From Paenibacillus sp. FSL H3-0469 (GTDB lineage: Bacteria; Bacillota; Bacilli; Paenibacillales; Paenibacillaceae), in contig NZ_CP150302.1 of NCBI RefSeq assembly GCF_038051945.1, positions 3,906,001 to 3,970,000 on the forward strand: a stretch of 64,000 nt of DNA, read 5' to 3'. This document shows, piece after piece, positions 34,815 to 43,793 of this stretch. A model generated the notes under the pieces. The model saw only the letters and a list, made by a program, of their open reading frames with translations. It did no database searches and was not told the origin of the DNA. Position numbers and translations under genes: made by a program. How positions within the stretch are numbered: the stretch's first letter is position 1; each line of letters starts with the position of its first letter.

Positions 34815-35642
34815 TTAAGCGTGTTTCTTCAAGCCCGCAGCAGGGACGCCTGCAGCCGAGCTCACTGCTCCCGGCTCTTTGCGCAGATAGGCCATCCAGT
34901 ACGCAGCAGCCACGAAGATCGCGCCGCCCGTCAGATTGCCCAGCCAGACCGGAACGAAGTTGGCCACATACTGGCCCCAGGTGAAATGTCCTTCGAAGAT
35001 CGCAGCAGGGATAAGGAACATGTTAGCTACAACGTGCTGGAAGCCGATGGCCACAAACGCCATGGTCGGGAACCAGATACCGAGGATTTTGCCGCTGAAA
35101 TTGTCTGCCCCGTACGACAGCCATACCGCCAGCGCTACCAGCCAGTTACAGCCGATCCCGGAGATAAAAGCCTGCAGGAACGTAGCGTCGATCTTATGCT
35201 CCGCCATACTTACCAGCTTCTCCAGATACACACCATCTGATGTAAGGCCAACGATGTGACCGAAGAAATAAGCGACGAACAAGGCGCCTGCCAGGTTGCT
35301 GAGCGTGATCAGCACCAGATTCTTGATCACTTCCAAGAACGAGATCTTCTTCGCAATGAACGCCAGTGGCACCGCCATCATATTGCCTGTCAGCAGTTCC
35401 CCTCCGGCAAGCAGCACCAGAATGAGTCCAACCGGGAACACCGCAGCCCCGATGAAGTTAGCGATGGACCCCCACTCGGCAGGCGCACCGGCAATGACAC
35501 GAATATCCAGCAAAAATCCGAGCGCAATAAACGCTCCTCCCAGAAAACCGAGAATGAGTACAGTGCTAAGCGGATTATGTGCCTTCTTGACTCCGTTCTC
35601 TACCGTCACTTCAGCGATTCCCTGCGGTTTGTTATAAGCCAT
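34815..35642 (-). CDS. Formate/nitrite transporter (FNT) family channel
   Basis: 275 residues, six membrane helices. Family motifs include the helix-breaking segment GGELLTGNMMAVPLA near residue 80 and SGIGCNWLVALAVW near 160. FNT proteins form pentamers passing formate, nitrite or hydrosulfide. AGGGGAT lies before the ATG. Three Fnr/Crp-like palindromes upstream point to oxygen-dependent expression. Whether formate or nitrite is carried is not decidable, but fhs (formate use) lies about 3 kb away. Confidence 0.92.
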   Translation of the reverse strand: MAYNKPQGIAEVTVENGVKKAHNPLSTVLILGFLGGAFIALGFLLDIRVIAGAPAEWGSIANFIGAAVFPVGLILVLLAGGELLTGNMMAVPLAFIAKKISFLEVIKNLVLITLSNLAGALFVAYFFGHIVGLTSDGVYLEKLVSMAEHKIDATFLQAFISGIGCNWLVALAVWLSYGADNFSGKILGIWFPTMAFVAIGFQHVVANMFLIPAAIFEGHFTWGQYVANFVPVWLGNLTGGAIFVAAAYWMAYLRKEPGAVSSAAGVPAAGLKKHA

Positions 35643-35687
35643 GATTCCTATCCCCTTCGAATTACTTAAAATTTGTTCCTTTATGCC

Positions 35688-35759
35688 ATTGTAACGTGAT
35701 CCTAATCACATTTACGTGATAAAAGTCACTATCCGAAAAACCTAGTGAAAGTTTTCACT
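35688..35759 (-). promoter_or_regulatory. Three Fnr/Crp-type sites upstream of the FNT gene
   Basis: Palindromes of the NGTGA-N6-TCACN form at 35695-35710, 35715-35730 and 35744-35759. A minus-strand -10 TACAAT (35688-35693) puts transcription start near 35681. The second site is then centred at -41.5, the usual activation position for Fnr in Bacillus, and the others at -21.5 and -70.5. Confidence 0.68.
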
Positions 35760-35926
35760 GACATGTCAAATTTACCATAAAAGCTGGCATCATGCACTGA
35801 TTTAATGCAGTTCAAGGAATTCACAGATTAAACTCAACGGAAGGAACCGGAGCATCCAGCAGCGAATAAAAAAGATAAAAGTTATACCGGCTGCTTGTTA
35901 AACAGGCCAGAGAGAGGAGTCTTTGT

Positions 35927-36313
35927 ATGGTTAGCCAAGAAGTACAGGACATCATTGAAACGTATATCAGGGCATATAATTCTTTTGACATTCAAGGCAT
36001 GGTTGACCTGATGCACCAGAATATCATTTTCCGGAATATTTCGGATGGGGTAACCACCACGGAAACCAGCGGCATCCCGGCATTCCGGGCATTGGCTGAG
36101 CAATCATCAACGATGTTCTCCAGCCGCCGCCAGATCATTATCGGGTACAGCGCAGGACCTGACAATAATGTTGAGGTGGCCATTGATTATGAAGGCATTC
36201 TTGTCGTAGATATGCCTGGAGGATTATCGGCCGGTGATATGCTGCGGCTAAAGGGAACGTCTATATTCGGCATTAAGGATGGAGAAATTGTGTTGATTGA
36301 GGACCGCAGCTGA
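35927..36313 (+). CDS. NTF2-like/SnoaL-like domain protein
   Basis: 128 residues with the NTF2-like alpha+beta pattern: an N-terminal helix (VSQEVQDIIETYIRAYNSFD), MVDLMHQNIIFRN, and C-terminal beta strands ending GTSIFGIKDGEIVLIEDRS. The fold serves many roles as small-molecule binding or isomerase domains; no catalytic residues are evident. GAGGAG lies 7 bp before the ATG. Stand-alone gene, divergent from the FNT channel. Confidence 0.72.
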   Translation: MVSQEVQDIIETYIRAYNSFDIQGMVDLMHQNIIFRNISDGVTTTETSGIPAFRALAEQSSTMFSSRRQIIIGYSAGPDNNVEVAIDYEGILVVDMPGGLSAGDMLRLKGTSIFGIKDGEIVLIEDRS

Positions 36314-36341
36314 GCACATAACATTTAAGAAACACAAGAGT

Positions 36342-36400
36342 AAACGGCTTTGTCGTCCTTCACAAGGACGGTACCGTTTCGGCGAGAAATAGACGGATAA
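36342..36400. repeat. Intergenic hairpin repeat, copy 2 (partial)
   Basis: AAACGGCTTTGTCGTCCTT / AAGGACGGTACCGTTT hairpin followed by CGGCGAGAAATAGACGGATAA. It matches the left two thirds of the element at 30478-30575 and lacks the AT-rich right arm. Confidence 0.65.
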
Positions 36401-36505
36401 GATGTAGTCGGTTTTTCGACCACATTCAGCCCGGATGACCACTCGCGTATCCCCGGCTTTATGCACCACTTATCCACATCGGAAGAAAATCATAATTCCC
36501 TTATC

Positions 36506-36530
36506 AAAAAAAAGAGCCCGGAATGGGCTC
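36506..36530 (-). terminator. NADH oxidase gene terminator
   Basis: Minus strand: GAGCCC ATTCC GGGCTC followed by TTTTTTTT. Confidence 0.85.
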
Positions 36531-36551
36531 TAATACAAAGGTATCAATAAA

Positions 36552-37916
36552 TTAAGCGTGGACAGGCTCCTTGACCGGAGCAGGCTTAGGCAGAGCCTGG
36601 AGGCCTGCGGTGTTCAGGAAGTTCCAAGGCTTGTTGTAGTGCGGCTGGAAGAAGAAGTCGATGAAGGCCAGCTGGTCAACGGTCATCTTATTCTGGATGC
36701 AGACCGATACGGTATTGATCGACTGCGTCAGATCCATCTTGGACATAATCTGCGCGCCCAGAATGCGGCGGGTGGCACGGTCAAAGACCACTTTTACCTG
36801 AACCTGCTCGAAGGTTGGCATGAACTCCGGACGGTAGTTGTCGATCAGCATCACACTTTCCGTATCCATTCCCTCGGCTGCGGCCGCCTCTTCCGTCAGT
36901 CCGGTTCCGGCAATATTGTCTTCATAGATCTTGATGCCCGACGTTCCTTGCGTACCCATGTAAGGGATCGTGTTCGAGACCAAGTTGCGGGCGACCAGCG
37001 TTCCCATACGCACTGCATTGGTGGCCAGCGGAATGTATGCGTGCTTACCCGTTGGATTGTAATGAATCGCACAGCTGTCACCGGCAGCATAGACATCAGG
37101 CAGGCTGGTCTGCATATAATCGTTCACCATAATCGCGCCATTCGGCAGCATATCCACTTGACCCTTCAGCAGCTCGGTATTTGGACGGAAGCCGATGCAG
37201 AGAATCACCAGATCCGTCTCATGCTCACCCTTGCTCGTAATCACCTTGGTCACTCTGCCGTTCTCCCCTGCGAAGGAGGCAACCTTTTCGCCCAGCGCCA
37301 GCTTAATGCCGTGATCCTCAAGCGACTGCTGGATCGGTGCGGTGAACTCTTCATCGAGATATTTGCTCAGGATGCGGTCTTCCCCATCAATCAGCGTAAC
37401 TTCCTTGCCGTTCATCTGAAAAGCCTCCACCAGCTCGACCCCGATATATCCGGCACCGACCACAGTAATTCTGTTCACCTTCTGCGCTTCTTCGATAATG
37501 GTGTTGGAGTGATTGTAGTTCTTCGAGAGCAGGATGCCCTCCATCTCTATCCCTTCGAGCTTAGGCACGATCGGCCATGAGCCTGTTGTCATAATTAGTT
37601 TGTCATAAGTATCTTCCATTTCCTCGCCGGTCACGAGGTTACGGGCTTTCAGGGTTTTGCCGGCGGTGTCAATGTTGATTACCTCATGGCGCATCTTCGT
37701 CTGCACACCCAGCGCGGCCAGCTGTTCCGGGGAGGAATAGAAGAGTCCCTGCGGGTCCTTGACCACACCGCCAACGTATAAGGCAATGCCGCAAGACAGG
37801 AATGAGATATTATCGTTACGCTCATACACCGTGATCTGTGCATCCGGGTATAACTGTGCGGTATTTACAATGGCGGCCGTTCCGGCGTGGGTACATCCAA
37901 TGACTGCTACTTTCAT
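36552..37916 (-). CDS. nox: NADH oxidase (FAD, water-forming type)
   Basis: About 454 residues of the class III pyridine nucleotide-disulfide oxidoreductase family. The FAD-binding start is VAVIGCTHAGTAAI, the redox-active cysteine lies in NISFLSCGIALYVGG near residue 42, and the NADH-binding fold is VVGAGYIGVELVEAF near 155. The single cysteine and neighbouring residues fit NADH oxidases that reduce O2 to water, more than CoA-disulfide reductase. The ATG at 37916 is preferred, since GGAGGAGG lies just upstream. Three Fnr/Crp-like palindromes upstream suggest redox control. It would regenerate NAD+ and remove oxygen. Confidence 0.87.
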   Translation of the reverse strand: MKVAVIGCTHAGTAAIVNTAQLYPDAQITVYERNDNISFLSCGIALYVGGVVKDPQGLFYSSPEQLAALGVQTKMRHEVINIDTAGKTLKARNLVTGEEMEDTYDKLIMTTGSWPIVPKLEGIEMEGILLSKNYNHSNTIIEEAQKVNRITVVGAGYIGVELVEAFQMNGKEVTLIDGEDRILSKYLDEEFTAPIQQSLEDHGIKLALGEKVASFAGENGRVTKVITSKGEHETDLVILCIGFRPNTELLKGQVDMLPNGAIMVNDYMQTSLPDVYAAGDSCAIHYNPTGKHAYIPLATNAVRMGTLVARNLVSNTIPYMGTQGTSGIKIYEDNIAGTGLTEEAAAAEGMDTESVMLIDNYRPEFMPTFEQVQVKVVFDRATRRILGAQIMSKMDLTQSINTVSVCIQNKMTVDQLAFIDFFFQPHYNKPWNFLNTAGLQALPKPAPVKEPVHA

Positions 37917-37971
37917 GATTTCTTCCTCCTCCAAGTTGAAAAGCTTATTTAGTAAGGCTTGTGTTTACGTT

Positions 37972-38049
37972 TGTGATTGTTTTCACTTTATACACTGATT
38001 ATATTGTGATATTTATCACATTACAAGTGTTTTTGTGATTTTTCTCACA
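37972..38049 (-). promoter_or_regulatory. Three Fnr/Crp-type sites upstream of nox
   Basis: TGTGATTGTTTTCACT (37972-37987), perfect TGTGATATTTATCACA (38005-38020) and TGTGATTTTTCTCACA (38034-38049). TATAAT (37998-38003) and TATAAA (37987-37992) on the minus strand are both possible -10 elements, so site positions relative to the start are unresolved. Confidence 0.7.
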
Positions 38050-38254
38050 TTGTTCACAATTTCAAATTTTAATAACTTTGGAGTTTCACCGCATCATCCA
38101 CTCCACTAGTACCGCCGATGCGCTCTTCAACCTTCGCTTAGTTTCCCCCGGAGGAGGGGCATTATGTCTGCCAGGAGCAGGAAACAGCAGGAGGGAAATT
38201 GGCTTATGCTGCGCTCCCAGTCCAATTGTGATCGGTTTTTTGCATACAAAAATA

Positions 38255-38292
38255 GCCTCACCCTCCGCAGCATACCTGCGGCAAAGTGAGGC
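38255..38292 (-). terminator. fhs terminator
   Basis: Minus strand: GCCTCAC..GCCGCAG / CTGCGG..GTGAGGC two-step hairpin followed by TATTTTTG. Confidence 0.8.
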
Positions 38293-38319
38293 CACACTAC
38301 AACTATTGGCTGGGATGTC

Positions 38320-39954
38320 TTATTCCAGACCGGAAATTACGCCATCCTCATCCACCAGTATTCCTTCTGCCGCAGGCTTGGCGGGGAGGCCCGGCATCGT
38401 GACCATGTTGCCAGTGATCACTACAGCGAATCCCGCCCCGAGGGACAGGGTGATGTCCCGGACGCCCATGGTGAAGCCTTCCGGGGCTCCGAGCAGCCGG
38501 GGCTGATCCGAGAAGGAATACGGGGTTTTGGCCATGCAGACCTGAAGATGGTTCAGGCCCAGCCGGTCAATAATAGCCAGACTACGCTTAGCGGCCGGAG
38601 AGAAGGCTACTCCCGCTCCACGGTAGATCTCCGTGACGATGCGGTTGATTTTGGACGGAATATCCAGATGGTCATCATACAGCGGTGCGTACTGCACAGG
38701 CTCCTCCCGGTCCAGCAGCTTCAGCAGCTCCTTCGCCAGCTCCTGTCCGCCCGCGCTTCCCTCCGCCCATACCTTGGATACCGCAGCAGGTACCCCCAGC
38801 CGCCCGCAGGCCTCCAGCACCTCATTCACTTCCGCAGGGGCATCCCCCTCAAAATGATTCAGCGCCACCAGCACAGGCACGCCAAACTTGCGCAGATTCT
38901 CAATATGACGCTCCATATTGGACAATCCGGAGAGCAGCGCCGGCCGGTTGCCCTCATACAGCTCTTCCTTGCGGACGCCGCCGTTGTATTTCAGCGACTT
39001 CACCGTTACCACCAGGACAGCAGCCGCAGGAGCAAGCCCTGCCTGGCGGCATTTGATATCCATGAATTTCTCCGCGCCCAGATCTGCGCCGAAGCCTGCC
39101 TCGGTCACCACCACATCGCCCAACTTCAGCGCGTAGCGGGTTCCGATCACACTGCTGCAGCCGTGGGCAATATTGGCGAACGGGCCGCCATGCACAATGA
39201 CCGGGGTTCCTTCCAGCGTCTGCACCAGATTCGGCTTCACCGCCTCCTTCAATAGCGCAGTCATCGCCTCCACAGCTCCAATCGCCTGTGCGGTTACCGG
39301 CTGACCTGAGTGGTCATATCCGACCAGAATGCGGCTGAGCCGCTGCTTCAGATCCGCAAGGTCGCTGCACAGGCACAGCACGGCCATAATCTCGGAGGCT
39401 GTTGTAATCTGAAAACCGCTCTCCCGCACAGTTCCGTTGCCGTCGCCAAGGCCGGTCACGATATTCCGCAGGCTGCGGTCATTCATATCCATAACTCGTT
39501 TCCAGACGATGCGCTGCGGATCAAGCCCCAGGCTGTTGCCCTGGAACAAATGATTGTCGATCATCGCCGAGAGCAGGTTATGGGCTGCGCTCACCGCATG
39601 GATATCCCCTGTGAAATGCAGGTTAATCTCATCTGCCGGAACAATCTGCGCCTTGCCGCCCCCGGTCGCTCCGCCCTTCATCCCCAGACAGGGACCAAGC
39701 GAAGGTTCACGCAGCGCAGCCACCGTACGTACACCCGCTGCATTCATCGCCTGAGCAAGTCCAATCGTCGTCAGCGTCTTGCCTTCACCTGCCGGTGTAG
39801 GATTCATTGCGGTAACCAGAACCAGCTTGCCGTCCGGCTCATGCTTCAGCTCTGCCCAGAGCGAGGGCGCCAGCTTGCTTTTATATTTGCCGTACAGTTC
39901 CAGATGCTCTTCCTTAATCCCCGCTGCCGATGCTACCTCTGTAATTAACCTCAT
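38320..39954 (-). CDS. fhs: Formate-tetrahydrofolate ligase
   Basis: About 544 residues. It joins formate to tetrahydrofolate using ATP, feeding one-carbon metabolism. The P-loop NPTPAGEGKTLTTIGLAQAM lies near residue 50. Family stretches LREPSLGPCLGMKGGATGGG and INLHFTGDIHAVSAAHNLLSA follow. The start ATG at 39954 fits homologues (MRLITEVASAAG); GGAGGG is about 12 bp upstream. It could use formate entering through the nearby FNT channel. Monocistronic. Confidence 0.95.
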   Translation of the reverse strand: MRLITEVASAAGIKEEHLELYGKYKSKLAPSLWAELKHEPDGKLVLVTAMNPTPAGEGKTLTTIGLAQAMNAAGVRTVAALREPSLGPCLGMKGGATGGGKAQIVPADEINLHFTGDIHAVSAAHNLLSAMIDNHLFQGNSLGLDPQRIVWKRVMDMNDRSLRNIVTGLGDGNGTVRESGFQITTASEIMAVLCLCSDLADLKQRLSRILVGYDHSGQPVTAQAIGAVEAMTALLKEAVKPNLVQTLEGTPVIVHGGPFANIAHGCSSVIGTRYALKLGDVVVTEAGFGADLGAEKFMDIKCRQAGLAPAAAVLVVTVKSLKYNGGVRKEELYEGNRPALLSGLSNMERHIENLRKFGVPVLVALNHFEGDAPAEVNEVLEACGRLGVPAAVSKVWAEGSAGGQELAKELLKLLDREEPVQYAPLYDDHLDIPSKINRIVTEIYRGAGVAFSPAAKRSLAIIDRLGLNHLQVCMAKTPYSFSDQPRLLGAPEGFTMGVRDITLSLGAGFAVVITGNMVTMPGLPAKPAAEGILVDEDGVISGLE

Positions 39955-40118
39955 GCCTGTATGTAACCCTCCTGCCGTTATTATCCTGCATCCTTGCTTC
40001 CTGTAAGCCATTCATGGTGTCACGCGAAACATGTCTCTTCAAAGGATACAGGGTCTCTGAAAAGATTCAAGGATAATTTTCATAAAGGGCTACTTCAGAG
40101 CGGTTAATTTCAGCCTTA

Positions 40119-40595
40119 CTACAGCAGGGATTCGATAAGCTCCTTCATGCTCTCCGGTGATTCCTTCGGCTCGACACGGGCCACTACATTGCCGCTGCGG
40201 TCCACCAGGAATTTCGTGAAGTTCCACTGGATATCACTGCTCTCGCCGTCACCCGGCTGCTGGCCCTTCAAGTATTGAAACAGCATGCTCGCCTCCGGAC
40301 CATTCACATCGACCTTGGCGAACACCGGGAACGTAACTCCATAGTTAATCTGGCAAAAGGACTCCGCTTCCTCGCTTGTGCCCGGCTCCTGGCCGGCAAA
40401 CTGGTTGCACGGAAAGCCCAGTACCACCAGACCCTGATCCCCGTACTGCTCGTACAGCTTCTGCAAATCTCCGTATTGCGGGGTCAGTCCGCACTTGCTG
40501 GCCGTATTGGCGATCAGCAGCACCTTGCCCTCATAGTCCTTAAACGGCACTTCTGTACCCGAAGGCTTCACTCCGGCAAAACTATAAATCGACAT
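40119..40595 (-). CDS. Glutathione peroxidase family thiol peroxidase
   Basis: 158 residues, thioredoxin fold. The peroxidatic cysteine C35 lies in NTASKCGLTPQY. FPCNQFAGQEPG contains the conserved Gln/Asn and the likely resolving Cys, and DIQWNFTKFLVDR supplies the catalytic Trp/Asn. Bacterial members usually take electrons from thioredoxin or other thiols rather than glutathione. AAGGAAG precedes the ATG. It adjoins a flavin oxidoreductase gene 84 bp upstream on the same strand. Confidence 0.92.
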   Translation of the reverse strand: MSIYSFAGVKPSGTEVPFKDYEGKVLLIANTASKCGLTPQYGDLQKLYEQYGDQGLVVLGFPCNQFAGQEPGTSEEAESFCQINYGVTFPVFAKVDVNGPEASMLFQYLKGQQPGDGESSDIQWNFTKFLVDRSGNVVARVEPKESPESMKELIESLL

Positions 40596-40679
40596 CTCTG
40601 CTTCGCTTCCTTTCGGCTATATAATTAACCTCTTCATTTTACCCTATTCGCAGCCAAAACCAAATTCCGGCGGGAATGG

Positions 40680-41702
40680 CTACGTCCTGCGCTCCAGACC
40701 GCAGGCTTCGGCGATGAGCCGGATGGATTGCAGCTTGTCCTCAAAGTCATGGATATGCGAAGAAATCATCAGCTCCCCGCAGCGGTATTCTTCCGCCAGC
40801 AGCTGAAGCTGCTCCCTGACTTCAGCAGGCGAGCCTATGACCATCCGCTTCCGGTTATCTGCAATGGTGAAGCGGTCGTACGGGGTATATGTATAGTTCA
40901 GCGCTGTCTCTACGGACGGGGTCGGGGCAGAGAGGTGTTCCCTCTCCAGGCTGACCAATGAGAGATCCATACTGGCAGCCAGCCGGTCTGCCCCGGCCGA
41001 TGTCTCCGCACAGACAGCGAACACCGCAAGCAGCGACTTCGGCGATGCGGCAGCCACGGAAGGTGCGAAGCCATCCTGGTACTCATGCACCGCCCCCGCT
41101 CCTCCGTTCCTGGCAATGAACCGGGCGAAAGCATACCCGGTTCCCAGCCGGGCAGAGAGCGCCGCACTCTCCCGGCTTGAGCCCAGCAGCCAGACCTCCG
41201 GCGCTGCGTCCACCGCAGGGGTTGCCCGTAATCCGGCGTAACGCTGCGGAGATGCTCCGCCCTCAGAGTCATACAGATAGGCCATCAGCTCCCGGATCTG
41301 CTGCTCGTACCGGTCAACGTCGTCAATAGTGACACGGGTATCCTGTAGTGCTTTGGCGGCCAGAGCACCGCCGCCTGGCGCCCTCCCTATCCCGAGATCG
41401 ATACGTCCGGGATAGAGTGCCTCCAGGACGCGGAAATTCTCAGCGACCTTGAACGCGCTGTAATGCGGGAGCAGCACCGCTCCCGAGCCGATGCGGATCG
41501 TAGAGGTTACCGCAGCAAGATGCGCCATCAGCACTTCAGGGCTGGAGCCGGCGAGGCCCGGCGCAGCATGATGCTCCGCGACCCAGAAGCGGTGATAACC
41601 AAGCCGCTCCGCTTCGCGGGCCAGCAGCGCAGTCTGGCGGAGCGCCTCGGCCGGAGTGCTTCCCTCCGGCACCGGGGATTGATCGAGAATGCTTAATTTC
41701 AT
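40680..41702 (-). CDS. LLM-class flavin-dependent oxidoreductase
   Basis: 340 residues, bacterial-luciferase-like TIM barrel. The family N-terminus (LSILDQSPVPEGSTPAEAL), GYHRFWVAEHHAAPGLAGSSP, and LYPGRIDLGIGRAPGG identify the subgroup of luciferase-like monooxygenases related to YhbW. Such enzymes use reduced FMN and oxygen; the substrate is unknown. The upstream DNA at 41752-41778 contains three TATAC motifs spaced 9-10 bp, perhaps an operator. Confidence 0.88.
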   Translation of the reverse strand: MKLSILDQSPVPEGSTPAEALRQTALLAREAERLGYHRFWVAEHHAAPGLAGSSPEVLMAHLAAVTSTIRIGSGAVLLPHYSAFKVAENFRVLEALYPGRIDLGIGRAPGGGALAAKALQDTRVTIDDVDRYEQQIRELMAYLYDSEGGASPQRYAGLRATPAVDAAPEVWLLGSSRESAALSARLGTGYAFARFIARNGGAGAVHEYQDGFAPSVAAASPKSLLAVFAVCAETSAGADRLAASMDLSLVSLEREHLSAPTPSVETALNYTYTPYDRFTIADNRKRMVIGSPAEVREQLQLLAEEYRCGELMISSHIHDFEDKLQSIRLIAEACGLERRT

Positions 41703-42042
41703 GTGAGAGCAGCTCCAATGGGTTGGATTTTCGAGGCTTCAGCATACCGTACATCTATACTAATATACTAACTATACCCGCACCGATGTAATTCACAACC
41801 GGAAGAATGTAATGCCGCCAAGCAAACGCACGGGCTGAGGATACGGTTCAGCCACAGACTGATGTGTCAAAGGTTACTTGCACAGTAATCAGGCGGCTCC
41901 GCAAGGATCACGGAACCGCCTGATTTATTTTCATAGGAAGGAATGCAATAACGATGTTCATGTTACTTTTTCAGGGATCCATTTTACCCGATGCTGTTGG
42001 TGATACTGGTAGTGCTCCTGTTGCTTACCGGCGCTGCCTCTT
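41703..42042. other. Intergenic region with a plus-oriented terminator
   Basis: Contains a strong hairpin AATCAGGCGG ... CCGCCTGATT (41887-41925) followed by TTATTTT on the plus strand. No plus-strand gene ends here. The minus-strand DUF3243 gene would read through it in the direction lacking a T-run. No coding sequence is supported. Confidence 0.55.
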
Positions 42043-42381
42043 TTACTGTTGCACCATCTTCACCAGCATATGCGCCAGCCGGTGGCGTTCCTCCTTGTTG
42101 CCGGCCTTCCACAATTCCAGCAGCAGCTTCTCTTCACTATTGCGGGGCTCCTCATACGCTGCCAGGTAACCGGCGATTTTCTCGGCGGCCAGTGCCAGCT
42201 GTTCGTCGCTGAGACCGATTTTTTGCGCCAATTGAATGCGCTTTCCTAAATACGCCTTGAAGTGCTCGAAGTTGTCCAGTATCATTTCCTTCTGCCCCGG
42301 ATCAATCCGGTCGAGCGCCTCCGTTACCCGGTTCATGGTCACACTGCCGTCCTTACTCACCACATGATTATGTTCAGACAT
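42043..42381 (-). CDS. DUF3243 family protein (YmfJ-like)
   Basis: 112 residues from the ATG at 42381, with GGGAGG about 9 bp upstream. The sequence MILDNFEHFKAYLGKRIQLAQKIGLSDE and the downstream AEKIAGYLAAYEEPRNSEEKLLLELWKAG match DUF3243, a small helical family common in Bacillus and Paenibacillus. Function unknown. Monocistronic. Confidence 0.82.
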   Translation of the reverse strand: MSEHNHVVSKDGSVTMNRVTEALDRIDPGQKEMILDNFEHFKAYLGKRIQLAQKIGLSDEQLALAAEKIAGYLAAYEEPRNSEEKLLLELWKAGNKEERHRLAHMLVKMVQQ

Positions 42382-42498
42382 CAAGAAACGCCTCCCATTT
42401 CATAGTGTGCGGTTTCCCACTACTTAACCAGCGTTCCCGGGGGTGAACCACCGTTCACGAACGAGTCTCCGCCCGCTTCAGCAGCATGCAAGGCATGC

Positions 42499-42625
42499 AA
42501 GTGGATAAACGTATCTTATTTTCCCGGTTTCAGCGGATTGTCAGGAAGCAAGTGGATAAACAGCATCTAATTGGTGGCGTTTGACTACTTTTGCTGAATA
42601 TTGATTAATTAAGTGCTCATTATCC
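42499..42625. repeat. Degenerate tandem repeat, 51-bp period, second locus
   Basis: CAAGTGGATAAAC occurs twice exactly 51 bp apart (AAGTGG at 42499 and 42550). A third related unit, AAGTGCTCATTATCCAACT (from 42611), is close to the inverse of ATAGTTGGATAATCAACACTT at 31700. It occupies part of the 402-bp intergenic region 42382-42783. Confidence 0.62.
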
Positions 42626-42742
42626 AACTGCTGCCGGAGGATAGCTCAATCGCGCCGCAGCAGCTGGATGAAATCCACTTATTTCCTGAATGGAAGGACA
42701 GATACTGGTGACAAGTCTCCGCCCGCTTCCCAGACACACAAA

Positions 42743-42765
42743 CGGCCCCGCAAATCGCGGGACCG
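42743..42765 (-). terminator. Probable terminator of the carboxypeptidase gene
   Basis: Minus strand: CGGTCCCGC GATTT GCGGGGCCG followed by TTTGTGTG. Confidence 0.6.
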
Positions 42766-42783
42766 CCTGATTATAGTGCGGGT

Positions 42784-43617
42784 TTAATTCGACACCGGGA
42801 CAGCGTCATAATATTCTTCGAGTGTAATCCCTCTTTCGGCGATGGAAGCGGCAATCTCCTTACCTACGTAACGGACATGCCAAGGCTCGTACTTGTACCC
42901 GGTAATGGCCTCCTTGCCCTCAAGGAACCGGATGATATAGCCGTATTCAGCGGCATGGGCGGCCAGCCACTCCGCTTCCTTCGTCCCTGCAAAGCAGCTC
43001 TCGGCTGCACATTTGCCGTCTCTGCCGGACAGGTCAATGGCCAGTCCCGTCTGATGCTCGCTGTGTCCCGGCATGGCACTGTAGGTGCGGGCCTTCTCTT
43101 CACCGTCTCTGGCGACATAGTTATTGAACAGCCTTTTCTGGGTCGATTCCGAACGGTAGCCGGATACACCGGCCAGATAGACCCCGTCCGCCTTCGCCCC
43201 CGCGAACATCTCCTCCAGCGCCGCAGCCGCTTCACGCCGCAGCATGCGCTTCTCAATCTTTTCCGAGAAAATAAAAGGAACATCCGGGTAGACCAGATCG
43301 GAAGGCTTATACTTATCAGGCAGGCTGTACTGCTTATTGACCATGACCGCGATGCTCTCCGGCTCGGCTACCACCATCTCCGCAGCATTATTACCGGATG
43401 TTCCATTACCTGAACCTTCAGGATCTGGCTGATCCGTAGGCTCTGGTACTGCCGAAGCTTCAGGCGCTGCCCCCGGCCCCTCGGCTCCCAAATCTGTGCC
43501 TGTGTTAACATTGGTTCCGTTCTCCTGAGAAGCTGACGGTGCCGTATACTTCCCGATTCCCCAGCCGGCCGCAATGACGACGATGAGTAGAATGACAATT
43601 TTGGCGGTTTTGGACAT
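42784..43617 (-). CDS. D-alanyl-D-alanine carboxypeptidase, VanY/M15B family
   Basis: 277 residues. An N-terminal membrane anchor (IVILLIVVIAAGWGIG) precedes a Pro/Glu/Gly-rich linker of about 60 residues, then a zinc peptidase domain with SGYRSESTQKRLF, the ligand motif GHSEHQTGLAIDLS (H and D) and EPWHVRYVG (second His). It would trim D-Ala from peptidoglycan stem peptides outside the membrane. The cysteine pair CAAESC in the domain may form a disulfide. AGGAGG precedes the ATG. Confidence 0.92.
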   Translation of the reverse strand: MSKTAKIVILLIVVIAAGWGIGKYTAPSASQENGTNVNTGTDLGAEGPGAAPEASAVPEPTDQPDPEGSGNGTSGNNAAEMVVAEPESIAVMVNKQYSLPDKYKPSDLVYPDVPFIFSEKIEKRMLRREAAAALEEMFAGAKADGVYLAGVSGYRSESTQKRLFNNYVARDGEEKARTYSAMPGHSEHQTGLAIDLSGRDGKCAAESCFAGTKEAEWLAAHAAEYGYIIRFLEGKEAITGYKYEPWHVRYVGKEIAASIAERGITLEEYYDAVPVSN

Positions 43618-43793
43618 GCTGTGTAATCCTCCTAAACGTTGTGTACCCTCGCACTCCTGAATTCGGCAGATTCCCGGCTGATCAAAAGTGCAGGCTACTT
43701 TCTATATCTCTCTATACTTGTACCCGAATATCCGAATGTTCTGGCAGCATCTATTAGACAGGCCTGATAGCCAAAAGGTTTCAGTAAATAAAT

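Noticed and set aside
38164-38289. 41-codon ORF with a good GGAGGAGG site
   Set aside because: It runs through the fhs terminator hairpin, has no recognisable features, and the apparent site is part of a CCCC/GGGG hairpin.
39955-40118. ZTP riboswitch before fhs
   Set aside because: The conserved CCGGGUGG-type core was not found in this stretch.
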